Below, one piece after another: positions 1 to 4,377 of a DNA stretch of 5,221 bases. The DNA is from Oscillospiraceae bacterium. GTDB taxonomy: Bacteria > Bacillota_A > Clostridia > Oscillospirales > Oscillospiraceae. The stretch covers positions 1-5,221 of the forward strand of contig JAFZOC010000234.1 in NCBI GenBank assembly GCA_017550765.1, in the 5' to 3' direction. The position numbers were made by a program, and so were the translations under genes. How positions within the stretch are numbered: position 1 is the first letter of the stretch; the number at the start of each line of letters is the position of its first letter. The notes under the pieces were generated by a model that was given only the letters and a program-made list of their open reading frames with translations, did no database searches and had not been told where the DNA came from.

Positions 1-1
1 C

Positions 2-1132
2 CTGTTCGCGGCGGCGAGCCTCCTGGTGTCCCTGGCCGCGGTCTACTGCCCCTGGGCGCCGCTGCGCTTCGTGCTCGCGCTGCTGCCGGGGCTGGCATTC
101 CTGCGCAGCCCTGTGGGCTTCCCGCTCATCTTTTCGGTCCTGGCCTGGCTGTACCTGATCCTGGTGCTGACGGCAGGGCGCTTTTCCGTCTGGCTGCACA
201 GCTATCGCCGCAACTACCGGGCCATGCTGCTGCTCTATCTTTTCTCGGCGGTCTCCAGTGTGATCCTCAACTCGGTCACGCCCGGCATGCTGCTCCTTAT
301 GCCCGGCATGCTCTACGCTGCGGCCTTCCTCTATCTGGGCGTGTTCGCCATGCGCCGTCTGCAGATGAACGCGGAGATGGGCCTGCGCTGGGATCTGGCC
401 AACGGAGCCGTCGTGATCGGCGCCCCGCTGCTGGCCGCGGGCTGCTCGCTGCTGCTCTGGCAGCTGCTGCGTCTGCTGGAGCCCGTCACGGTCTCTCTGC
501 TCCCCCCGCTGCGGCGCGCCCTCGCCCAGCTGGTCAATTTTTTCTTCCCCATCGACCCGGCTGTGCCGACGCCCACGGAGCGGCCGAGACCGACCTTGAG
601 CCCGGCGGAGGCGGAGGACGCAGCGCCCGAATGGACCGCCCCGCCCCAGGTCGGGCCGGACTGGGAGCTCGACCCGGAGCTCCTTGAGAAGCTGCGCAGG
701 CTCGGTCTGTTCGTGCTGCTGGCGGTCCTGGCGATCGCGGTGCTGGTCCTGATCCTGGTCCGCGTCCACCGCGTACGCGCAAAGACGGAGGCGGGCTCCC
801 TCTTCGAGGAGACGGAGGAGGGCGTACGTGTGAAGGGGCAGCGGCGGAAGGCCGAGAGCAGGTCCGGACCGGCGAAGGCCCGGCAGATCCGAGCGCTCTA
901 CCGACGATATATGTTGCTGATGCGAAAACGCGGGGTGCCCATCCGCAAGGTCAGCACCTCCCGGGAGATCCTGGACGGAGCCGAGCAGATCAGCCTCTCC
1001 CCCGCCGCCCGGCGGCTGCGGGAGCTGTATCTGAAGGCCCGCTATGGCGACGGGGAGGCCGTCACCCTGGGAGACGTGCAGGAAGCCGCCCTCTGCCTGC
1101 GGCAGATCCTGGACGACGAGCCCAAGCCCTGA
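2..1132 (+). CDS. Multi-pass membrane protein with C-terminal DUF4129-like domain (5' partial)
   Basis: The frame is open to the left edge. A GTG at 26 has no convincing ribosome site, and the hydrophobic codons before it (LFAAASLLV) suggest the true start is outside the window. Counting from the codon at 2, 376 residues are visible. Hydrophobic segments suggest about six membrane spans: the first lies near the left edge, the fifth at about 134-159 and the last at about 234-255. Between the last two lies a Pro/Glu-rich loop of about 70 residues. The basic cytoplasmic-looking tail (about 294-371) has the DUF4129 pattern: LYRRYMLLMRKRGVP, then a TSREIL helix, then LRELYLKARYG. DUF4129 proteins are often encoded beside MoxR ATPase, DUF58 and transglutaminase genes, so such a cluster may lie upstream, but this is inference. 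The biochemical role is unknown. The SRAP gene begins 33 nt downstream with no terminator between, so the two may share a transcript. Confidence 0.8.
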   Translation: MFAAASLLVSLAAVYCPWAPLRFVLALLPGLAFLRSPVGFPLIFSVLAWLYLILVLTAGRFSVWLHSYRRNYRAMLLLYLFSAVSSVILNSVTPGMLLLMPGMLYAAAFLYLGVFAMRRLQMNAEMGLRWDLANGAVVIGAPLLAAGCSLLLWQLLRLLEPVTVSLLPPLRRALAQLVNFFFPIDPAVPTPTERPRPTLSPAEAEDAAPEWTAPPQVGPDWELDPELLEKLRRLGLFVLLAVLAIAVLVLILVRVHRVRAKTEAGSLFEETEEGVRVKGQRRKAESRSGPAKARQIRALYRRYMLLMRKRGVPIRKVSTSREILDGAEQISLSPAARRLRELYLKARYGDGEAVTLGDVQEAALCLRQILDDEPKP

Positions 1133-1150
1133 AGGTCTTGCGAAAACAGC

Positions 1151-1157
1151 GAGGAGG
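1151..1157 (+). promoter_or_regulatory. Ribosome binding site of the SRAP gene
   Basis: GAGGAGG lies 8 nt before the ATG at 1166. It fixes the start so that cysteine is residue 2. That matters because SRAP proteins need Cys2 exposed after methionine removal. Confidence 0.8.
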
Positions 1158-1165
1158 CGATCACC

Positions 1166-1738
1166 ATGTGCTGCCGATACTATTACAGCATGCCCCGGGG
1201 CAGCGAAAAAGCGGACGCCATCGCCGACGCGATGGAGCGGAAGTGGCCCGGCAAGTACAAGACCGGGGAGATCTTCCCCGGTGACCCCGCCCCGGCCATG
1301 ATCGCCCGGCGCGAGAAGATCGTCGCCGTACCCGCGACTTTCGGGCTCCCGGGCTTCTCCGACGGGAAGCTGCTCCTGAACGCCCGGGCGGAGACGGCCG
1401 CGGAGAAGAAGACCTTCTCCCGGAGCTTCCAGGAGCGGCGGATCCTCCTACCGGCCACGGGATTCTACGAGTGGGGCCGGGACCCCGCCAAGACCAAGTA
1501 CCTCTTCACCGTGGACGAGCTGCCCGTCTTCTACCTCTGCGGGCTCTACGAGCAGGTCGACGGGATCTATCGCTTCGTCATCCTCACCCGGGCGGCCAAT
1601 GCCTCCATGCTCGAGACCCATGACCGGATGCCCGTGCTGGTGGGCGAAGAGGCGGTGCGTCCCTATCTGACGGACCGGGCCGCCGCTCTGGAGATCCTGG
1701 CCGGCCCCGCGCCGGAACTCACGCGGCAGGGCGCCTGA
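1166..1738 (+). CDS. SRAP-family protein (YedK/HMCES-like), abasic-site DNA-protein crosslinker
   Basis: Complete 190-residue protein of the SOS response-associated peptidase family. Family members sense abasic sites in single-stranded DNA and form a thiazolidine crosslink through Cys2, shielding the lesion; they were first annotated as peptidases. The key residues are visible: Cys2 in MCCRYY, Asn72 in the NARAET motif, Glu102 in GFYEW and His152 in THDRMPV. These correspond to the Cys, Asn, Glu and His of the E. coli YedK active site. It is shorter than typical members of about 220 residues. Residue 3 is Cys rather than the usual Gly, and the usual WGLIPSW-like stretch is replaced by FGLPGF, which looks like a compact Firmicutes subtype. 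The start is set by the strong ribosome site and the need for Cys2. It follows the DUF4129 gene by 33 nt. No SOS box was recognised upstream. The family assignment is very secure; the in vivo role is inferred from the family. Confidence 0.95.
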   Translation: MCCRYYYSMPRGSEKADAIADAMERKWPGKYKTGEIFPGDPAPAMIARREKIVAVPATFGLPGFSDGKLLLNARAETAAEKKTFSRSFQERRILLPATGFYEWGRDPAKTKYLFTVDELPVFYLCGLYEQVDGIYRFVILTRAANASMLETHDRMPVLVGEEAVRPYLTDRAAALEILAGPAPELTRQGA

Positions 1739-1811
1739 CCGCTGTCCGGACCGCTCCGGTCTCCGCAAGCCCTCCCGGCCGGGGCAGCGCTCGGCAAGAT
1801 CGGCAAAAGCA

Positions 1812-1843
1812 GGGAGGCGCCGCACATCGGCGCGGCGCCTCCC
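1812..1843. repeat. Palindromic repeat copy 1 (12-bp perfect stem)
   Basis: GGGAGGCGCCGC at 1812-1823 pairs perfectly with GCGGCGCCTCCC at 1832-1843 around an 8-nt loop. It is 30/32 identical to the copy at 2058-2089. On the plus strand no T tract follows. On the minus strand the stem is followed by TGCTTTTGCC, so it could act as a weak terminator for leftward transcription. Confidence 0.75.
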
Positions 1844-1892
1844 CGAGAATGTCAAAAAGCCATTCGAGGCCCTTATGTGACAGGGCCGCGGG

Positions 1893-1926
1893 GGAGCGCG
1901 AGGGGGCAAGGCCCGCCTCGCGTTCC
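1893..1926. repeat. Long GC-rich inverted repeat
   Basis: GGAGCGCGAGG at 1893-1903 pairs with CCTCGCGTTCC at 1916-1926, with one G-T pair at 1896/1923. The pairing continues as GGG 1904-1906 with CCC 1912-1914 after a single bulged G at 1915. This gives a 14-bp stem and a 5-nt loop. No T tract follows. It is part of the hairpin string of this region. Confidence 0.55.
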
Positions 1927-1938
1927 GATAGCCCGCCG

Positions 1939-1973
1939 TCTGAAAAAGCCCGATCGCATCAGGCTTTTTCAGA
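1939..1973. terminator. Bidirectional terminator-like hairpin
   Basis: TCTGAAAAAGCC at 1939-1950 pairs perfectly with GGCTTTTTCAGA at 1962-1973. The inner part can extend with GAT/ATC around CGC. The A5 on the left and T5 on the right give each strand a GC-containing stem core followed by a U run, the usual form of a terminator serving two converging genes. The core is short and the T tract lies inside the longer stem, so strength is uncertain. Confidence 0.5.
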
Positions 1974-1977
1974 TAAT

Positions 1978-2003
1978 GGCATTTTGTGTTCGGCCAAAAT
2001 GCC
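1978..2003. repeat. Inverted repeat with AT-rich stem
   Basis: GGCATTTTG at 1978-1986 pairs perfectly with CAAAATGCC at 1995-2003 around the loop tgttcggc. It lies 4 nt after the preceding hairpin. It belongs to the hairpin string and has no obvious separate function. Confidence 0.5.
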
Positions 2004-2019
2004 CGGCGGGATGAGCGCA

Positions 2020-2050
2020 GTCAAAAGAGCCCCGACGGGACTTCTTTGAC
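2020..2050. repeat. Imperfect inverted repeat ending in TTTGAC
   Basis: GTCAAA at 2020-2025 pairs with TTTGAC at 2045-2050. The pairing continues inward through GAG/CTT and CCC/GGG around a GAC loop, with mismatches. It ends 7 nt before the second palindromic repeat. Confidence 0.45.
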
Positions 2051-2057
2051 AAGCTGA

Positions 2058-2089
2058 GGGAGACGCCGCGCATCGGCGCGGCGCCTCCC
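2058..2089 (+). terminator. Palindromic repeat copy 2, possible terminator
   Basis: GGGAGACGCCGC at 2058-2069 pairs with GCGGCGCCTCCC at 2078-2089, with one A-C mismatch, around an 8-nt loop. It is followed on the plus strand by the pyrimidine-rich TTCTCATCTTCC, so rightward transcripts may end here. It also lies 20 nt beyond the stop codon of the leftward MBL-fold gene, but on that strand no T tract follows. It is a near copy (30/32) of the hairpin at 1812-1843. Confidence 0.5.
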
Positions 2090-2108
2090 TTCTCATCTTC
2101 CGTCGGCG

Positions 2109-2840
2109 TCAGCCCTCCGCTCCTCCGGCGGACCGCAGAGGCCGGAGCCGGACCGTGTCCAGGCTCTTCCGGTACTTGCGCAGATCTTCGGAGGGGAAGG
2201 GCCTGCCGTGGGCGGGGTACAGCGTGAGCGGCCCCAGGGCCAGGATCGTCTCCCAGGAACGTCTGAACTGCGGCAGATCTTCGATCCAGATCGTGGTGCG
2301 CCGCAGGCTGGGGAAGCCGTTCATGGCCGCGTCTCCGCAGAACAGCGCGTCCCCCGCCAGCAGCGCGATATGGTCGGCGGTGTGTCCCGGGGCCTCGATG
2401 ACCGGGTACGGGAACTGCAGCTGCCGGAAACGCTCCGAGTCCACCGGCACCAGCCGGTCCAGGAAGCGCTCCTCGATCGGCGGATAGCGGTGCTCCCCGT
2501 GGCCGCACAGGGCCAGCACCTGGCAGAACAGCCAGGCCAGCCCGTTGGAGCAGCCCCCCTGGAAGGAGTTCTGGCCGGTCTGCAGCCGCGGGATGGCCGC
2601 AGGGTGGACGATCGCCTGCGCGCCGGTCAGCTCCAGCACCTCGTTCAGAAAGCCCGCGTGGTCGTCGTGGGCGTGGGTCAGGAACACATAGCGGATCTCC
2701 TCCGGCCGGATGCGCCGCGCCGCCAGCTTCCTCCGAAAGCGCGGGAAGCCCCCGGCGTATCCCGTGTCGATCAGGATGTAGCCCCCCTCGTACGAGATCA
2801 GATAGTTGTTGACTGCCCTGTTGCCCAGATCGACGATCAT
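2109..2840 (-). CDS. Metallo-beta-lactamase-fold hydrolase
   Basis: A complete 243-residue MBL-fold enzyme. The zinc-binding set is intact: THAHDDH gives His56, His58, Asp60 and His61; PGHTADH gives His153; LFCGDA gives Asp170; and YPAHGRP gives His211. This predicts a binuclear metal site and hydrolysis of an ester, thioester or phosphoester. The N-terminal strands (NNYLISYEGGYILIDTG) are typical of glyoxalase II-like and lactonase-like members. No signal peptide is seen, so it should be cytoplasmic. An insert at about 88-125 carries Cys97, Cys106 and Cys112 and probably shapes the substrate pocket. The frame stays open upstream to 3098, but the ATG ending at 2840 is chosen because GGGAGGGG lies about 6-7 nt before it and the upstream part covers a divergent promoter region. 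It is transcribed away from the HTH gene, from a shared 229-bp spacer. The fold is certain; the substrate cannot be told from sequence. Confidence 0.93.
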   Translation of the reverse strand: MIVDLGNRAVNNYLISYEGGYILIDTGYAGGFPRFRRKLAARRIRPEEIRYVFLTHAHDDHAGFLNEVLELTGAQAIVHPAAIPRLQTGQNSFQGGCSNGLAWLFCQVLALCGHGEHRYPPIEERFLDRLVPVDSERFRQLQFPYPVIEAPGHTADHIALLAGDALFCGDAAMNGFPSLRRTTIWIEDLPQFRRSWETILALGPLTLYPAHGRPFPSEDLRKYRKSLDTVRLRPLRSAGGAEG

Positions 2841-2871
2841 TTCGGTCCCCTCCCGTTCTTGTCTCGCTCTC

Positions 2872-2900
2872 AGCATACCACAGCGGACGCGCGGAGGGAA
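2872..2900 (-). promoter_or_regulatory. Candidate promoter of the MBL-fold gene
   Basis: Read on the minus strand there is an extended -10, TGG-TATGCT (hexamer at 2872-2877). A weak -35, TTCCCT (2895-2900), lies 17 nt further upstream. The predicted start near 2865 leaves a leader of about 25 nt. The -10 matches well and the -35 poorly. Confidence 0.4.
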
Positions 2901-2934
2901 GCCCCTTCCGCGCCAGCCCCGGCCTGTGTCGGAC

Positions 2935-2953
2935 GGTCCACGCTCTGTGGACG
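2935..2953. promoter_or_regulatory. Palindromic operator candidate, copy 1
   Basis: GGTCCAC-gctct-GTGGACG contains a perfect 6-bp inverted repeat (2936-2941 and 2947-2952) around 5 nt. The same motif occurs at 4265-4283. Here it lies 21 nt before the TATCCT of the rightward HTH promoter, centred near -42 of its predicted start. It is also about 79 bp upstream of the predicted start of the divergent MBL-fold gene. Two copies with identical spacing to a -10 make a regulator binding site likely. The regulator is not identified; the neighbouring HTH protein is the obvious candidate. Confidence 0.65.
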
Positions 2954-2973
2954 ACGGGCGGACCGCGGCGCGG

Positions 2974-2979
2974 TATCCT
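2974..2979 (+). promoter_or_regulatory. Candidate -10 of the HTH regulator promoter
   Basis: TATCCT is one of the few AT-containing hexamers in this GC-rich spacer. No recognisable -35 lies 16-18 nt upstream (acgacg at 17 nt), while the palindrome half-site GTGGAC ends 21 nt upstream. That is typical of an activator-dependent promoter. The predicted start near 2986 gives a leader of about 84 nt. Confidence 0.4.
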
Positions 2980-3010
2980 GTACCCGCGGCCTGTGCGCCC
3001 GACGGGGCCC

Positions 3011-3048
3011 GCAGGGCAGGCGCACGGGCCTCGCCCCGCCTGCCCCGC
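3011..3048 (+). other. Stable hairpin in the HTH gene leader, just before the ribosome site
   Basis: GGGCAGGCG at 3014-3022 pairs perfectly with CGCCTGCCC at 3037-3045. GGGC at 3026-3029 pairs with GCCC at 3033-3036 inside it, and GC/GC closes the base across one mismatch. The hairpin ends 7 nt before the AGGAAGGAG ribosome site. It may affect translation or mRNA stability. No T tract follows, so it is not a terminator. Confidence 0.45.
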
Positions 3049-3054
3049 TGCCAG

Positions 3055-3063
3055 AGGAAGGAG
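3055..3063 (+). promoter_or_regulatory. Ribosome binding site of the HTH regulator
   Basis: AGGAAGGAG lies 6 nt before the ATG at 3070. It decides the start: the frame is open as far back as 2806, but that extension would run through the palindrome and promoter. Confidence 0.75.
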
Positions 3064-3069
3064 AAGACC

Positions 3070-3978
3070 ATGACCCGAGAAGAGATCTTTGCCAGCAACC
3101 TCCGCTGTCTCCGGGAGGCCTATGGTGAGACCCAGGAGGAGATGGCCCTGGCCCTGGGGATCTCCAAGAACGCCATCTCCAACTACGAGTGCGGCCGCCG
3201 CATGCCGAAGCCCGAACTGCTGGCCCGGATCGCGGAGCATCTGGCCTGCTCCGTGGAGGAACTGCTCTGCGAGGACCAGTCTGCCCTGCTGCGCGTGGCT
3301 CCGGACCCGCAGGCCCTGCGCAGCGTCCTGCGGACGATGCTGCCCGTGTTCTGTACCGAGCAGGCCCTGGAGAGCGAGCCTTTCCGCCGGGGCCTGCAGG
3401 CGCACAGATCCCTGTGGGCCTGTTTCGCGCCGGGTCATCCGGACAGCGGGCAGGGCGCTGCTCTGCTCTTCGACGCGCTGGACGCCTACGAAGACGTGAC
3501 CGAGGGCCCCGGCCGCATGGAAGCCGTCGCCAACACCCTGTCCCTCTGGTGTCTGCTGCATCTGATGCTGCACAGGGCCCCCGAGCTCCTCGACGCCGAG
3601 AGCGCCCCGCTGGCGCTGCTGCGGAGAACGGACCGGCAGCTGGACCGGGACATCGAAACGGAGCTCGCCCGGCGCGAAGAGAGCCCCGCCCTGGACCGAG
3701 AACGGCAGGCCGCTGTCCGGGAGCTGGACGATCCGGAGCACCAGCGCAAGTTCTTCGCGCTGCTCCGGCTCCTGAAGGCCTCGCCCCGCTGGGCCTACGC
3801 GGCGGACTATCTCCTTGCCCTGCGCTACCTTCTGGACATGGTCCCCAACGGTCTGGGGCCGGAGAGCAACGCCCGGATCGGCGCGGAGATGATGGCGTCC
3901 TTCGCCCGGCTGGGGAACCGCCTGGCGAGGCGGATCCGGCGCGCCGGCCGGGAGCTCTGGCGACCGGAGACCGTCTGA
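3070..3978 (+). CDS. XRE-family helix-turn-helix regulator with long C-terminal helical domain
   Basis: A complete 302-residue protein. Residues about 6-66 form an XRE/Cro-type HTH: NLRCLREAYGETQEEMALAL, then GISKNAISNYECGRRMPKPE as the recognition region, then LARIAEHLACSVEELL. This is a DNA-binding domain that usually works as a dimer on palindromes. The remaining 235 residues are mostly helical by composition, without membrane spans or a known catalytic motif. The best-structured part is about 226-290, with KFFALLRLLK, a YLLALRYLLD helix and IGAEMMASFARLGN. I do not recognise a named domain there; a ligand-sensing or oligomerisation role is a guess. The start is set by the ribosome site. 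It diverges from the MBL-fold gene, and a palindrome sits 117 bp before its start codon. A second copy of that palindrome precedes the zinc-ribbon gene, so self-regulation plus control of that gene is plausible but untested. The HTH assignment is secure. Confidence 0.93.
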   Translation: MTREEIFASNLRCLREAYGETQEEMALALGISKNAISNYECGRRMPKPELLARIAEHLACSVEELLCEDQSALLRVAPDPQALRSVLRTMLPVFCTEQALESEPFRRGLQAHRSLWACFAPGHPDSGQGAALLFDALDAYEDVTEGPGRMEAVANTLSLWCLLHLMLHRAPELLDAESAPLALLRRTDRQLDRDIETELARREESPALDRERQAAVRELDDPEHQRKFFALLRLLKASPRWAYAADYLLALRYLLDMVPNGLGPESNARIGAEMMASFARLGNRLARRIRRAGRELWRPETV

Positions 3979-4002
3979 GCGGGACGTATCGGCAGCGCCG
4001 CA

Positions 4003-4029
4003 GACGACCGCCTGCGCCCGCGGCCACGC
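4003..4029. repeat. 27-nt direct repeat, copy 1
   Basis: The unit begins GACGACCGCCTGCGCC and ends GCGGCCACGC. It matches 4067-4093 at 26 of 27 positions, the only difference being C/T at the 17th base. The two copies are offset by 64 bp. Confidence 0.7.
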
Positions 4030-4066
4030 CCCCAGCCGCGCCAGAGCCGCCGCCGGGGGTCCGACG

Positions 4067-4093
4067 GACGACCGCCTGCGCCTGCGGCCACGC
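4067..4093. repeat. 27-nt direct repeat, copy 2
   Basis: Second copy of the unit at 4003-4029, 26/27 identical. The 37-bp sequence between the copies is unrelated GC-rich DNA. Only two copies are present, so this is not a CRISPR array. Confidence 0.7.
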
Positions 4094-4124
4094 GCCCCCT
4101 GTCCATGGGCTCCCATGAGCAGAA

Positions 4125-4157
4125 CGATCCCCGTGACGTGTTAGGTCACGGGGATCG
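4125..4157. terminator. Perfect 13-bp hairpin downstream of the HTH gene
   Basis: CGATCCCCGTGAC at 4125-4137 pairs perfectly with GTCACGGGGATCG at 4145-4157 around the 7-nt loop gtgttag. It is the strongest stem between the HTH stop codon and the next promoter and may end HTH transcripts. However, the sequence after it is gaaacgtgagg rather than a T tract, so an mRNA-stabilising 3' hairpin or a protein-binding palindrome is equally possible. Confidence 0.45.
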
Positions 4158-4161
4158 AAAC

Positions 4162-4185
4162 GTGAGGGGGCCCCACCCCCCTCAC
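4162..4185. repeat. Perfect 9-bp hairpin, adjacent to the 4125-4157 hairpin
   Basis: GTGAGGGGG at 4162-4170 pairs with CCCCCTCAC at 4177-4185 around a 6-nt loop. It starts 5 nt after the preceding hairpin, so a transcript would carry two stacked stems. No T tract follows. Confidence 0.5.
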
Positions 4186-4264
4186 CCCTCATCCGGCCCT
4201 GGACGGCGCCGCCAGGGCTTCTGCGGCCTGGCCGTCCGGGACTGTCCGGGCCGTCCCTTCCCTC

Positions 4265-4283
4265 GGTCCACAGAACGTGGACG
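4265..4283. promoter_or_regulatory. Palindromic operator candidate, copy 2
   Basis: GGTCCAC-agaac-GTGGACG has the same 14 outer bases as the motif at 2935-2953, while the central 5 nt are different. The half-site GTGGAC ends 21 nt before the candidate -10 TAGGAT, exactly as at the HTH promoter. The centre lies near -42 of the predicted transcription start. Conserved arms with a free spacer are the usual sign of a dimeric regulator site. Confidence 0.65.
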
Positions 4284-4300
4284 CGATCCGGGCGAGAGCC

Positions 4301-4309
4301 TGCTAGGAT
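4301..4309 (+). promoter_or_regulatory. Extended -10 of the zinc-ribbon gene promoter
   Basis: TGC-TAGGAT matches an extended -10. No -35 is found at 17 nt (acgcga). The predicted start near 4316 gives a leader of about 62 nt that contains a small GGCCC/GGGCC hairpin (4318-4333). Confidence 0.45.
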
Positions 4310-4364
4310 GATAGAACGGCCCCGCAGAGGGCCGGCAGACAGGACAAGTCTTTGGATCTTTGAG

Positions 4365-4370
4365 AGGAGG
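4365..4370 (+). promoter_or_regulatory. Ribosome binding site of the zinc-ribbon gene
   Basis: AGGAGG lies 7 nt before the ATG at 4378. It rules out an in-frame TTG at 4360, which would overlap this site. Confidence 0.8.
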
Positions 4371-4377
4371 AACGAAC

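Larger units (their letters stand above)
1739..2108. other. Non-coding convergent intergenic region packed with hairpins
   Basis: This 370-bp stretch separates the converging SRAP (+) and MBL-fold (-) genes. I see no credible gene: short open frames here lack ribosome sites and domain-like composition. From 1812 to 2089 it is almost entirely made of seven consecutive inverted repeats: 1812-1843, 1868-1887, 1893-1926, 1939-1973, 1978-2003, 2020-2050 and 2058-2089. The first and last are near copies of each other. It contains AT-rich tracts (A5, T5, TTTT, AAAA) unlike the GC-rich flanks. It probably supplies transcription termination for both genes, but seven hairpins is far more than that needs. 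A degraded repetitive element or a structured RNA is possible. Confidence 0.7.
3979..4264. other. Non-coding spacer between HTH and zinc-ribbon genes
   Basis: The full gap to the next start codon is 399 bp. Open frames crossing it are GC-driven and lack ribosome sites or domain-like sequence. It holds a 27-nt direct repeat pair (4003-4029 and 4067-4093), a short palindrome CATGGG-CT-CCCATG (4104-4117), two adjacent hairpins (4125-4157 and 4162-4185) and a weaker inverted repeat (about 4198-4207 with 4231-4240). The promoter of the zinc-ribbon gene follows. Confidence 0.65.

Noticed and set aside
1812..2089. Insertion sequence
   Set aside because: No transposase fragment is visible and no clear target-site duplication was found. 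At most a non-autonomous repeat element could be argued.
2806..3069. N-terminal extension of the HTH protein back to 2806
   Set aside because: It overlaps the MBL-fold start, the palindrome and the -10. The ATG at 3070 has an ideal ribosome site and begins directly before the HTH domain.
2841..3098. N-terminal extension of the MBL-fold protein to 3098
   Set aside because: The extension is low-complexity, crosses the divergent promoter and the HTH start, and a strong ribosome site precedes the ATG ending at 2840, where the MBL fold begins.
2109..3978. Toxin-antitoxin or defence pair formed by the MBL-fold and HTH genes
   Set aside because: The genes diverge, the MBL-fold enzyme has an ordinary glyoxalase II-like motif set, and no mobile-element or defence genes are nearby.
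4003..4093. CRISPR-like repeat
   Set aside because: Only two copies with one 37-bp spacer, no array and no cas genes.
1969..4116. Very long minus-strand open frame of about 715 codons, and others such as 2870-4651
   Set aside because: They run antisense across the well-supported HTH gene or through the MBL-fold gene in another frame. They have Arg/Pro/Gly-rich composition typical of GC-rich shadow frames and no ribosome site or domain.
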